NCBI GenBank assembly: GCA_041398825.1
Contig: JAWKTX010000023.1
Location: 1-57,745 of the forward strand
DNA: 57,745 nucleotides
Source of the DNA: Planctomycetaceae bacterium
GTDB lineage: Bacteria > Planctomycetota > Planctomycetia > Planctomycetales > Planctomycetaceae
Direction: 5' to 3'
Made by a program: the position numbers and the translations under genes
Notes under the pieces: generated by a model
Databases searched by the model: none
What the model was told of the DNA's origin: nothing
The model's input: only the letters and a program-made list of their open reading frames with translations
Shown here: positions 19,852 through 28,470 of the stretch, piece after piece
Position numbering within the stretch: position 1 is the stretch's first letter
Layout: every line of letters starts with the position of its first letter

Positions 19852-19878
19852 TGTCACAAGGCGACAGAGGAGACAAGA

Positions 19879-20760
19879 GTGCCCTTCGATTCATGTACAT
19901 TATCCCCATTCTGGGGCACGCCACAGTTCTCCATTGCAGCTCTCGTGGCTGGACTTTCGTTGATGGTTGGATGCGAACGCCACAAAGCTGGTTCCGGGGA
20001 TTCGAACGAGCCTCAACAACTCGCGTGGGACTCACTTTCAACCGCGATCGACGAATTCCAAAAGGAAAACGAAACTATCGTTAGGCAAGTAAAGTCACTG
20101 CATGGGCGCGTGAACGTTGGTGGCACCCCAGAATCGCGATTCTGGCTACTAATTGAATTCGATGAAACGTCAAAGATTCTTGATCAAGATGTTGGGGCGA
20201 TGGAGTTTCCCGTCGGCACCAAATTGTTCTTGAGAACCCCAACAATCTCCGATGCTGGAGTTCAACAGCTTACTGGTAGTGATCGGATTCGGTACTTGAA
20301 TCTGGACGGTACAGCCATAACAGACTCCAGTCTTGCGGCTATTGGAACCATCTCTTCATTGGAGGGCCTGTCCCTCTGCCGAACTGCGGCCTCCGACGAG
20401 GGGATTGCACAGCTGAACCGCTTACAACACCTCGACATTTTGCGATTGGATGACTGTCAGATTTCTGACAAGGGCCTCGAAGCAATAAAAAACATGAAGT
20501 CAATTCGCGACCTGCGCCTCGCAAATACTCTTATTTCGGATTTCGGAGTTCAGGTGTTAGACCATTTTCCTGATCTTGAATGCCTATCATTGGCTGGCAC
20601 GAATGTGACGGATGCATCTATCAAACACTTGGGGCGATGCAGGCACTTAATACAACTCGAGCTCGCACGGACCACAATAACGAATGCCGGAATCAAGAAA
20701 CTGCAGTTGATACTTCCTATGTGCGACGTCCGAACTACATCGGAACAAGCAGAATACTGA
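19879..20760 (+). CDS. leucine-rich-repeat lipoprotein
   Basis: 293 residues. The GTG at 19879 has an AGGAG six bases upstream, which decides the start. A lipoprotein signal ends at C32 (SLMVGC). From about residue 110 there are roughly six repeats of about 24 residues of the planctomycete-type LRR (YLNLDGTAITDSSLAAIG, LRLANTLISDFGVQVL, LSLAGTNVTDASIKHLG). It would sit on a membrane facing the periplasm and act as a binding scaffold. It follows the copy C Rhs remnant in the same way that the two helical-repeat genes follow copies A and B. The IS3 element begins about 105 bp downstream. The fold is clear; any role in Rhs neutralisation is only positional. Confidence 0.8.
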   Translation: MPFDSCTLSPFWGTPQFSIAALVAGLSLMVGCERHKAGSGDSNEPQQLAWDSLSTAIDEFQKENETIVRQVKSLHGRVNVGGTPESRFWLLIEFDETSKILDQDVGAMEFPVGTKLFLRTPTISDAGVQQLTGSDRIRYLNLDGTAITDSSLAAIGTISSLEGLSLCRTAASDEGIAQLNRLQHLDILRLDDCQISDKGLEAIKNMKSIRDLRLANTLISDFGVQVLDHFPDLECLSLAGTNVTDASIKHLGRCRHLIQLELARTTITNAGIKKLQLILPMCDVRTTSEQAEY

Positions 20761-20884
20761 ATCCATCATTTAACACACAACGCACACTTCACATTTGAAT
20801 TCTCCCAACATGCTCAGCGTTCAGGTCTTGCCCGCGTCTCACGAGGTGGGATGCCTGAATTCTTTGGTCCAGTGTTAATGAGAG

Positions 20885-21778
20885 TCAGGGTTGTAGGGAC
20901 GTGGATTGCTGGAACGGAGGCTGAGGCACAGCCGAAGCCGGAGTGGAAGCAATGCACGTCCGCGCGAATTCTGCTGGCGTTTGATAACCCAGCGAACTAT
21001 GGGGACGGTAGTCGTTGTAACTCACTCGCCAGGCAGTCCCCAATGCCTGAGCAGAGTGCACATCATCAAACACTTCGCAGCCAAGAAACTCATCCCGGAA
21101 CCGGCTGTTGAAACTCTCTGCGTAACCGTTCTCCCACGGACTGCCCGGGGAAATATACAACGGGCCGACACCCGATCGATCAAGCCACCTGCGAAGCCCG
21201 GCGGCAATGAACTCAGGGCCGTTGTCAGACCGAATGTGCTCGGGAATTCCGTGAGCCATGAATAAACCGCGGAGCACATCCACGACATCTTCGTGCCGAA
21301 TACGGCGAGCGACCTTCAACGCCAGACACTCACGTGTGTATTCGTCGATGATTGCCAGCCACTTCAATGAGGATCCACGGCTCGTACTGTCAAATACGAA
21401 GTCCCAGGCCCAGACATGGTTGCGCCGGCTCACTCGATGCCGAACGCAACCCTGACTGCTGTTACCCAAACGACGCTTTTTCCTCGGCTTTTGAGGGACT
21501 TTCAGTCCCTCTCGACGCCAAAGGCGATACGCTCGATCAAAACCCACTCGATGCCCTTCACGCTGAAGCAACCTGGCGATCCGACGATAACCAAACCGAG
21601 GATGCTCTCGAACAAGCTCCAGCATCCGTGCCACAACAACCGGCTCATCATCTGCTGGCTTCGCTTCGTACCGCTGAGAACTTCGGTGCTGTTCCGTCAG
21701 GCAGCACGCCCGACGTTCACTCACGCTGAATTCTCTCTGCAGATGCTTCACTGCCTCACGTTTGCGCGAAGGGCTCAC
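20885..21778 (-). CDS. IS3-family transposase orfB (DDE integrase core)
   Basis: 297 residues. An N-terminal helical region (SVSERRACCLTEQHRSSQRY, GYRRIARLLQREGHRV) is followed by the rve/DDE core. Asp is in VWAWDFVFD, Asp in RSDNGPEF, Glu in PWENGYAESFNSRFRDEF, and the tail contains NDYRPHSSLGYQTP. The start is a GTG overlapping the orfA stop by 4 nt (GTGA), so orfB is translationally coupled rather than made by the usual -1 slippage. It cuts and joins the element ends. Confidence 0.92.
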   Translation of the reverse strand: MSPSRKREAVKHLQREFSVSERRACCLTEQHRSSQRYEAKPADDEPVVVARMLELVREHPRFGYRRIARLLQREGHRVGFDRAYRLWRREGLKVPQKPRKKRRLGNSSQGCVRHRVSRRNHVWAWDFVFDSTSRGSSLKWLAIIDEYTRECLALKVARRIRHEDVVDVLRGLFMAHGIPEHIRSDNGPEFIAAGLRRWLDRSGVGPLYISPGSPWENGYAESFNSRFRDEFLGCEVFDDVHSAQALGTAWRVSYNDYRPHSSLGYQTPAEFARTCIASTPASAVPQPPFQQSTSLQP

Positions 21779-22059
21779 CAGTTTCCCGACGCCAGTTCCT
21801 TCAGCATCGCTTTGTCCAGTTCCGCCTCGGCCAGCAACTTCTTCAGTCGTGCGTTCTCCACCTCAAGATCCTTCAGCCGCTTCGCTTCCTCTGACTTCAT
21901 GCCTCCGTATTTGCTCTTCCAGCGATAGTACGTCTGCTCGCTGACCTCCAGAACCTGCACGACTTCAGCCACCGTCTTGCCTGCACTCAACATGGTCTCA
22001 GCATCACGAAGCTTCTTGACGATCTGCTCCGCTGAATGATGTTTACGCTTGCTTGTCAT
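21775..22059 (-). CDS. IS3-family transposase orfA (HTH DNA-binding protein)
   Basis: 94 residues from the ATG at 22059 (MTSKRKHHSAEQIVKKLRDA), preceded by AAGGAG. The helix-turn-helix lies around VAEVVQVLEVSEQTYYRWKS, followed by a leucine-zipper-like coiled coil (LEVENARLKKLLAEAELDKA) and ending LASGNW. A longer frame upstream of 22059 runs past the right inverted repeat and is not used. It binds the element ends and pairs with orfB. Confidence 0.9.
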   Translation of the reverse strand: MTSKRKHHSAEQIVKKLRDAETMLSAGKTVAEVVQVLEVSEQTYYRWKSKYGGMKSEEAKRLKDLEVENARLKKLLAEAELDKAMLKELASGNW

Positions 22060-22132
22060 CGAATCTCCTTGCTCTCTTTCGGCAATGAGACTCTCATTTC
22101 TACCGGACCATTTCAACCAAGGCACACCAGTG

Positions 22133-22206
22133 GGTGAAGTGTCGAAACAGGGGCTGCGTGGGTGAAATGTCGAAACTGCTTGACATTGTGTGTGAAATGT
22201 CGAATC
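22133..22206 (+). repeat. three direct 16-bp repeats (iteron-like)
   Basis: GGTGAAGTGTCGAAAC at 22133-22148, GGTGAAATGTCGAAAC at 22161-22176 and TGTGAAATGTCGAATC at 22191-22206, spaced 28 and 30 nt. They lie just outside the IS3 right end. A short open stretch follows (22217-22318, MTDTAIATRSPLLPDRY, stop TAG). Repeats of this kind mark transposase-binding ends of some insertion sequences or operator arrays. I cannot assign them. Confidence 0.55.
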
Positions 22207-22304
22207 GGTAGGTCGTATGACTGACACCGCCATCGCCACACGTTCACCACTGCTGCCGGATCGTTATTCCTGTCCGGCGCATCACCCAATTGAAACAGGG
22301 CAGT

Positions 22305-23485
22305 ATGACGATGTCACCTAGCCGTCTTTGTTTGACGCGTATTCGACACACTCTTCTCGTCCTTGCGAGCTGCTGTTTGTTGGTGCCTTCGTTTGTTCTT
22401 GCGGGTGATGTGCAATTCAGCTTGAGGTTCCTGGCAAGCTACCACGTGCATAATGGTAGTCACGTAGCAGCAACCGGTGAATATTTCGCCGTGGCGGTGG
22501 ATCCTCATGCTGGAGGTGGCATTCAATTCGTTTGCGGCACAGGTCGTAATACTTATCTTCCAACCGGATTGGGATGGATCAACCAGATGGTGCCCTACTC
22601 AGATGGTCGAAAGCTAATGATCGCAGGCAATGGATTAGCAGATCTCGACCTCTCCGCTCACACTGCATCGTTGCCTTGCGTTTTCTTAGCGAGAACGGTT
22701 CTGATCGCCCAAGGCTATCGTCATTCTCTTGTGTGTCGATTAGCCCCGATGGAGATCAGTTCATTGCAGCGGTTGACGGCGGGATTATCAGCGGCAACTT
22801 GGGGAACCGCGGAACTCTGCCAACATATTATGAACGTGGTCATGATTATGCCAACCTTAGTTTCTTTTCGGACGGCCAATCGTTCATTGCTGGTACAAAT
22901 AACGGGACCATCGAGGTTTGGCATTCCCTGCCGGATTTCAAGTTTGAAGTCGTTCGAAAAGGGTACAGACGGAATGACGATGAGGATTTGGATCCTCGTG
23001 AAGCTTTGCTTCTCCGTCGTATGAACGTTTCATCGTCGAATATTAGCCTTCTCATGTTGCGAAAGTTCCCTCAACGGGCAGCTCGCCTGATGGATGTTCG
23101 GCCAGACGTTCGATTTGCGATGGATCCTGTTGGGAAGTATCAGCTTGAGGTCTGGGAGATCGATTCTGACTCACGCGGTAATCCGTTGTGTACGATACCG
23201 CTCATGGACTTCGGGTATAACAAATTGTTGCAGGTGGATCTATCCAATGATTCGGAGGCCAATTGGCTCCTGCTTGCGTCACAGTACTCGTTGGTATTCT
23301 TTGATGAAGACGTTTTGTGTAGAGAGGAGGACACTTTGGCGGACTCTTTCCGAGTCGACCTTGACACGCTTGATGAGTTGGACTCCACCGTCCCATTGAT
23401 AGATGTTGCGTTTGGAAAACGCGGGGAAATCGCTCTCCTACAGGGGAATGGATTGGTTTCTGTCTGGAAAGTCGAATGCGAATGA
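22305..23485 (+). pseudogene. exported beta-propeller (WD40-like) protein, frameshifted
   Basis: The ATG at 22305 starts a signal peptide (HTLLVLASCCLLVPSFVLAG). The frame is coherent to about 22665 (LADLDLSAHTASL), and the coherent sequence then moves to another frame (LRFLSENGSDRP, then CVSISPDGDQFIAAVDGGII, LSFFSDGQSFIAGTNNGTIEVW) to 23485. The SPDG.. and FSDG.. units with a closing VW are typical of propeller blades. The intact protein would be about 390 residues. It lies between the IS3 element and the last Rhs fragment. A single-base change around 22665-22680 explains the break. Confidence 0.65.
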
Positions 23486-23805
23486 ACGTCAAGGCAGGCA
23501 CCACGTTCCCGTCCAGACAAGAAACTGAACTGACCCGTAACCTGTTCGACAATCAGGTGTTACTAAGAGAAGCCGAAGTCGATTTCCGCTGAAAGACGAG
23601 GACGAATCCCGAGTTCACTCTCGGCATTGGCCGCGTTTTACAAAGTGCGCCTGCCTTGATCTCAAAGATTTGGTTTTGGGGGCGGAGGCGCCGGAGGCGG
23701 CATCCGCTGGATGGAATGGTTGCCTCAAGAGCCAGTTTTTCCCAGACGGCATTCCAGTTTTTATGATGTTGTGAGCTCGTAAGGCGGTAATTGATAGGGG
23801 CCGAA
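23486..23805. other. gene-free spacer
   Basis: About 320 bp between the propeller-like pseudogene and the copy D Rhs fragment. It has a small GC-rich patch (GGGGGCGGAGGCGCCGGAGG near 23679) and otherwise no structure or gene I can support. Confidence 0.35.
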
Positions 23806-23895
23806 TTGTCGTACAACGCAGATAACAGCCATATGTTCCGGGAGGAAAGCTAATGACACTGACCGCCTATCAATGGGATCCCGTCACCGATCAGC
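23806..23895 (+). pseudogene. Rhs core remnant (copy D), shortest
   Basis: Fifteen residues of body (LSYNADNSHMFREES) end in TAATG, then TLTAYQWDPVTDQ restarts in the second frame before homology stops at about 23895. A GGAGGAAAG stretch precedes the ATG. It has the same stop/start overlap as copies A and C. The frame stays open to 24068 but is not Rhs-like beyond 23895. No partner gene follows; the next gene is an unrelated cytochrome c protein. Confidence 0.65.
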
Positions 23896-24204
23896 GATTG
23901 GGGCAGGACCGCCCGAGGAAGTGTGATGACCTTGAGCATGGAACACCGGGCCTATCCGCAGTTTATTCAGGACCTCTGGCTCTCGTTGCCATCTTGCCGT
24001 GGGCAACTGGAGCCGTCCAAAGTGGATTGACGAGGGCAGATGTGCTTGACAAAGGTCGAGGCGACTGAGCAGGTTTGGTTTCGAAATTGTCTTCGAATCT
24101 CAGGTCCCGGATGCGGTCCCGCTCGTCAGCGAACCACGAAAACGTTAGCCTTTCGGGTGGTGCGTTTGCAGTAAACCTATCGCCAGATTTGTTGGTTGGA
24201 AAGC

Positions 24205-26124
24205 ATGTTGTCCCTAAACGTTTTTCGAACTGTCATTCTACCTTTGATCGGATTCGCGATTGCCTCTTTCTGGTCGGTTCCCGGCTGGGCACAGTCGGAT
24301 GACGTCGCTGGAAATGAAGCTTCACTGCGGGCCGATGCGGTGAAGACTTTCAAGGAGAAAGTCGGCCCGTTTGTTAAAACGTATTGCACCAGCTGTCATG
24401 GCTCTCGCCCCGAGGCCGGCATCAACCTGGATTCGGCACTGAAGAGTCCGGGGGCGACGTCTTCAGCACTGCATTGGAAGAAGGCGGTTGCAAATGTCAA
24501 AGTGCATGACATGCCTCCGGACCATGCAGAAAAAATTCCGACGGAAGAGGAACGCAAACAGTTTATCGAGTGGATTGGGCAGCTGAAATACATGGCACCG
24601 CGGGATCCTGGTCCGTTTGTCCTTAGACGTCTGAGCAAAGTCGAGTATGGCAACACGCTGCATGACCTGTATGGCGTCGATCCATCGATTGTGGACAGAC
24701 TGCCGGACGAAGTCGCTGGAGAAGGGTACCTGAATTCAATCTCACCGTTACAGTCAGAGTTATTCCTGGAGATTGCAAACAGCGTCATCGACACCGTTAT
24801 TTCTGTAGCAGACTCAACACCGAGCGAAGTGCAGAAACGATTGTTTGGGGAGACACCATCCAGCAGTGACGAATTCCGAGAGGCGGCACGTCAGGTCGCA
24901 CGATCGCTGGCCCGTGATGCCTATCGTCGGCCAGCCACCGAAGAGGAACTGGATGTTCTGGTGGAGATCTTTGATCTGGCCCGTGAAAACAACCTGGATT
25001 ACACAGCGTCACTGAGCCTGATGTGGAAGGCCGTTCTTGTCTCTCCGCAGTTTCTTTTCATCACTCCCTCTGGTCCGGTTGACTCACCCGATTCTGTGGT
25101 GCCATTGGACGATCATCAGCTCGCTTCGCGCCTTTCTTATTTGTTGTGGTCTGCGCCGCCGGATGCCACATTGTCTGCACTGGCAGATCAGGGACGCCTT
25201 CACGATCCCGAAGTGCTGCGAGGTGAAGCGGACCGACTCCTGGAGCATCCGCGAGCGCGTGCGGTGTTTGATGGCTTCGGTGTACAGTGGCTCGGTATCG
25301 GGGGACTTCGGAGTCAAACGTTTGACCAGGACGTCTTCCCTGAAATGACATCCGAACTTCGCCAGGCGATGATGGAAGAAGCACGTTTGTTTTTCGAAAG
25401 TATCGTTCGCGAAAACCAAAGCATGCTGCGGTTTGTGGACAGCGATTACACCTACCTCAATCAGCCGCTGGCCAGAATCTACGGGGTCGATCACGTGCAA
25501 GGGGCGGTCATGCAGCGCGTCAGGCTGGAAAACTCCAGCCGAGGCGGCATTCTTGGGATGCCTGCGACGCTCGCAAGTACCTCGTTTCCGAATCGGACGA
25601 GCCCGGTTCGCCGTGGCGTCTGGGTTCTTGAGCAGGTTTTGGGGGAACGTGTGCCGCCTCCACCGCCGAATGTCCCCAAACTGGAAGAACAGGTCCAGAA
25701 AAGCAGAGAGGGTCTGACACTGCGTGAGCTCACGAACCTGCACCAGTCAGAACCGACGTGTGCCAACTGCCATCGAGTTCTCGATCCCATCGGTTTCGGA
25801 TTGGAGAATTTTGATGCTATTGGGCGATGGCGGGAGACGGATGAGCTGGGCGTTACGATTGACTCCGGAGGTCAACTTCCAACCGGGGAAGATTTTACGA
25901 ACCCGGCAGAATTGAAGATTCTGCTTGCCAGGCGCAAGGCTGACATTGCGCGAAACCTGACCGAACGATTTATGGGCTTCGCTCTGGGCCGACAACTGGA
26001 AGGCTACGATGAACTCGTGATCGATCAATTGATGACCAAACTTGCCGAAGATGATTATCGAATGCGGTCGATGATTACCGAGGTGATCACCAGCTACCTG
26101 TTTACACACCGCAGAGTCAAATAA
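24205..26124 (+). CDS. exported cytochrome c protein, DUF1587/1595/1592/1588/1585 type
   Basis: 639 residues from the ATG at 24205 (TTG at 24196 is the alternative), with GGA about 6 nt upstream and a signal peptide (PLIGFAIASFWSVPGWA). Domain order follows planctomycete proteins of this kind: a haem-binding CTSCH near residue 62 with a PSCyt-like domain, DUF1587 (RRLSKVEYGNTLHDLYG), DUF1595, DUF1592 (DHQLASRLSYLLWS), DUF1588 (SPVRRGVWVLEQVL and a second haem site CANCH), and DUF1585 (LTERFMGFALGRQLE). It should act in the periplasm in electron transfer. The DUF1552 protein follows after 179 bp; the two families are commonly adjacent. Substrate is unknown. Confidence 0.88.
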   Translation: MLSLNVFRTVILPLIGFAIASFWSVPGWAQSDDVAGNEASLRADAVKTFKEKVGPFVKTYCTSCHGSRPEAGINLDSALKSPGATSSALHWKKAVANVKVHDMPPDHAEKIPTEEERKQFIEWIGQLKYMAPRDPGPFVLRRLSKVEYGNTLHDLYGVDPSIVDRLPDEVAGEGYLNSISPLQSELFLEIANSVIDTVISVADSTPSEVQKRLFGETPSSSDEFREAARQVARSLARDAYRRPATEEELDVLVEIFDLARENNLDYTASLSLMWKAVLVSPQFLFITPSGPVDSPDSVVPLDDHQLASRLSYLLWSAPPDATLSALADQGRLHDPEVLRGEADRLLEHPRARAVFDGFGVQWLGIGGLRSQTFDQDVFPEMTSELRQAMMEEARLFFESIVRENQSMLRFVDSDYTYLNQPLARIYGVDHVQGAVMQRVRLENSSRGGILGMPATLASTSFPNRTSPVRRGVWVLEQVLGERVPPPPPNVPKLEEQVQKSREGLTLRELTNLHQSEPTCANCHRVLDPIGFGLENFDAIGRWRETDELGVTIDSGGQLPTGEDFTNPAELKILLARRKADIARNLTERFMGFALGRQLEGYDELVIDQLMTKLAEDDYRMRSMITEVITSYLFTHRRVK

Positions 26125-26303
26125 TCTCTCACCTGTTGACCAGCGTTCGGGAGGCCAGCGCTCGGGTGGCCCACACCCTGCTGGCCATACGAAAACTGAA
26201 GTCGACAATTGTTCCTGTACGGCAAACCGGAAGTGTGATGTACAATGGCATTGCAGATTCTCAGTGTTCGCCAGGCACACCAAAACGTTCAAGGCTGCTT
26301 CCT

Positions 26304-27674
26304 ATGAATCACAGATTCCATTTCAATCGTCGTGCGTTGCTGAAGGGAGCGGGCGTAGCGCTCGCTCTGCCGTTCATGGATTCTCTGAGCCGGGCGGCTG
26401 GTGACAAAAATTCCAAACCACCGGTGCGACTTGGGTTCATGTACATGCCCCACGGCGTCATCATGGACGACTTCTGGCCTGCCAGTCCGGAGACGTTTCT
26501 TGAATCTCCTCCGCCAGCGATTGAGTCGCTGCGTCCCGTTCTGAATCAGTGCCTGATGATGAAGGGGATCTCCGGTGTGCCGATTTCGCCATTCAACGGG
26601 GCGCCTCATGCGCTGGAGTTATCGACGTGGCTCACTGCGACACTTCCCGACGCGGACACGCGTGGCCGGGTTAACATCGCGATTTCTGCTGATCAGATAA
26701 TGGCGAATTACGTCGGTGCTCAAACACTGCTGCCGTCGCTGGAACTCGCCACGATGCCACAGACATGGAAAGAGAATCAGGAAGGTCTGCACGAAGCTTA
26801 CTATTCCCACTGCAGTTACTATTCCCCTACCCAGCCGGTCCCCGCTGAGATCGATCCGCGGAATGTTCTGAACAGATTGTTTGGCAGAAAAGATGATGCA
26901 GGGCCTGTTGTACGAACAAATCCACTCGACAGGCAAATGCTGGATCGAGTCATCGGCGGCGCGCGGGACTTGCGGAAAAACCTGGCAAGGACGGATCAGT
27001 TGAAACTGGACGAGTACCTGGACAGTGTGCGGGCCGTTGAACGGCGAATCGCTGCGATCGAGCAGCGTCAGAAGGAAGCGACGCAGGAGTCCGAGGGTCT
27101 TCGGACCACCAGTCGCAGTTCGGGCGACTCGTCGCCCATCGAGATCCGAATCCCGGAGGGCGACAAACGCAGCGAGTACATGCAGGTGATGTGCGACCTG
27201 ACCGTCCTGGCATTCCAGACCGACACCACACGGGTCAGCACCTATATCGGCTCCACACCGAATGGTGTGTCGTACCCTGAACTCGGCTTCAAGGATCAGC
27301 ACCATTCGCAAACGCACCATGAAGGTCGAGAAGAGATGGTGCGGAAGGTGGCGGCGATCACGAAGTTTAATGTCGACCAGTTCGCGTATATGGTGAACAA
27401 GATGGCCGGCCTGCGCGAAGGCGATGGCACACTGCTCGACAACTGCATCATGATGTGGGGCTCAGGTCTTGAAGACGGCAACAAGCACAGCCGAGAGAAC
27501 CTGCCCTTTATCATCGCCGGTAAGGGGGGCGGCTCGATCAATACCGGACGCTTCTTGCCGGATACTCGCGGCAATCAGGGAGATCTGCTGACAACGTTAC
27601 TCTCCTGTGCTGGCGTTCCTTTGGATCGCCCCATCGGAATCGCGACGACGGAAATCACCGAAATGAAAGCATGA
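26304..27674 (+). CDS. Tat-exported DUF1552 protein
   Basis: 456 residues from the ATG at 26304. The longer frame upstream lacks the signal sequence. A twin-arginine-type signal is seen at the N-terminus (NRRALLKGAGVALALPF). The body matches DUF1552, a sulfatase-like-fold family with no proven activity (GFMYMPHGVIMDDFWP, LKLDEYLDSVRAVERRI, LPFIIAGKGGG). It pairs with the preceding multi-DUF cytochrome c protein, and the same pairing recurs at 36.2-40.2 kb. The periplasmic pair probably works together on one substrate, which the sequence does not reveal. Confidence 0.88.
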   Translation: MNHRFHFNRRALLKGAGVALALPFMDSLSRAAGDKNSKPPVRLGFMYMPHGVIMDDFWPASPETFLESPPPAIESLRPVLNQCLMMKGISGVPISPFNGAPHALELSTWLTATLPDADTRGRVNIAISADQIMANYVGAQTLLPSLELATMPQTWKENQEGLHEAYYSHCSYYSPTQPVPAEIDPRNVLNRLFGRKDDAGPVVRTNPLDRQMLDRVIGGARDLRKNLARTDQLKLDEYLDSVRAVERRIAAIEQRQKEATQESEGLRTTSRSSGDSSPIEIRIPEGDKRSEYMQVMCDLTVLAFQTDTTRVSTYIGSTPNGVSYPELGFKDQHHSQTHHEGREEMVRKVAAITKFNVDQFAYMVNKMAGLREGDGTLLDNCIMMWGSGLEDGNKHSRENLPFIIAGKGGGSINTGRFLPDTRGNQGDLLTTLLSCAGVPLDRPIGIATTEITEMKA

Positions 27675-28037
27675 GCCTGCATTTGTGGGACAGGTCGCTG
27701 CAAACCAGAACACCCTGGCGGCTTCATCGGTCTCGTGTGCGTTTTCTCACCGGGATGCGGAATCTCGTTTCGTGGGGAGCGTCTTCGCTGTTCAAGGATT
27801 GTTTCTTAACTCTGCCGGTGAGAAATGGCCACGAATGCTGGCGGATCGCACCGGATTCACAGCCGTGCTGAACACGTTCGGGCGTAACATAGTGTATCAC
27901 CGCACGGTCACGTGATCGTGCCAGGTGAGGGCTGAAGGACGGCGAATGGAAATCGACGCGGCCCGGCTTTCTTCCCCGGTGCATCTGTTGTCGAAACTGT
28001 TTCACATGGAGTTCGAACAACAGCTGCGTTCAAGTCC
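27675..28037. other. gene-free spacer after the DUF1552 gene
   Basis: No supported gene. Frames here are short and lack starts with SD sequences. The stretch leads into a REP-like hairpin and a decayed transposase. Confidence 0.35.
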
Positions 28038-28064
28038 CCCTCTCCCCGGAATCGGGGGAGAGGG
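28038..28064. repeat. REP-like GC-rich hairpin
   Basis: CCCTCTCCCC (28038-28047) and GGGGAGAGGG (28055-28064) form a perfect 10-bp stem with a 7-nt loop, continuing into GACAGGGTGAGG. Hairpins of this sequence type are scattered between genes in many planctomycete and proteobacterial genomes. It abuts the 5' end of the transposase remnant. Confidence 0.6.
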
Positions 28065-28069
28065 ACAGG

Positions 28070-28425
28070 GTGAGGTGGACTGTGCCGATCCTGGACTTTC
28101 CATCCGCCGCCGACTTGCGCCGCGAGTTCGTGTGCGATGTCGAATCGGTCGGCGATGCCGTGGCGACGCTCAAGTATCTCAGACGCTGCGTCTTTCGAAC
28201 GGCCATCACCAACGACCGCATCGAATCGATGAGCAATGGGAAAATTCCGTTTCGTAATTGCCAACCGCAGGCGAGTCGTCTGCAAAATGACGGCAACTTG
28301 GCGCAGAAGGCTCTTGATAGCTCACCCGCTTCCCACGCCAATCGCCCGCCGGGGCTCCCGGCATGCACAAAGTGCGGCACTATGGAATTCTGAGCAAAGC
28401 CCGAACGTCGCTCCGGGCTCCATGA
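28070..28425 (+). pseudogene. decayed IS91-type (Y2) transposase, C-terminal part
   Basis: Frame 28070-28260 reads DAVATLKYLRRCVFRTAITN and DRIESMSNGKIPFR, matching the IS91-type pattern around ALKYLARYVFRVAI. After a frame change the end reads MHKVRHYGILSKART to a TGA at 28425, matching the conserved KVRYYG region. At least one frameshift and the lost N-terminus show it is inactive. It differs from the IS91-like transposase at the right end of the window. Confidence 0.6.
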
Positions 28426-28470
28426 ACAATAGATGAGAACTCGGCTCCGCGAGTTTCTAATTCACTGGGA

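Larger units (their letters stand above)
20866..22110 (-). mobile_element. IS3-family insertion sequence, complete
   Basis: 1245 bp bounded by imperfect 22-bp inverted repeats: TGGTCCAGTGTTAATGAGAG at the left end (20866) and its near-complement closing with GGACCA at 22110. It contains orfA and orfB on the minus strand. The orfB stop lies inside the left repeat. The flanking bases (CTT on the left, TTT on the right) do not give a clear target duplication. Both frames are open, so the element may be active. Confidence 0.85.

Noticed and set aside
21352..21928. Plus-strand open frames inside the IS3 element
   Set aside because: Antisense shadows of orfA and orfB.
27685..27915. 76-residue plus-strand open frame after the DUF1552 gene
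   Set aside because: No SD, no hydrophobic or conserved pattern, and it lies in degenerate intergenic sequence.
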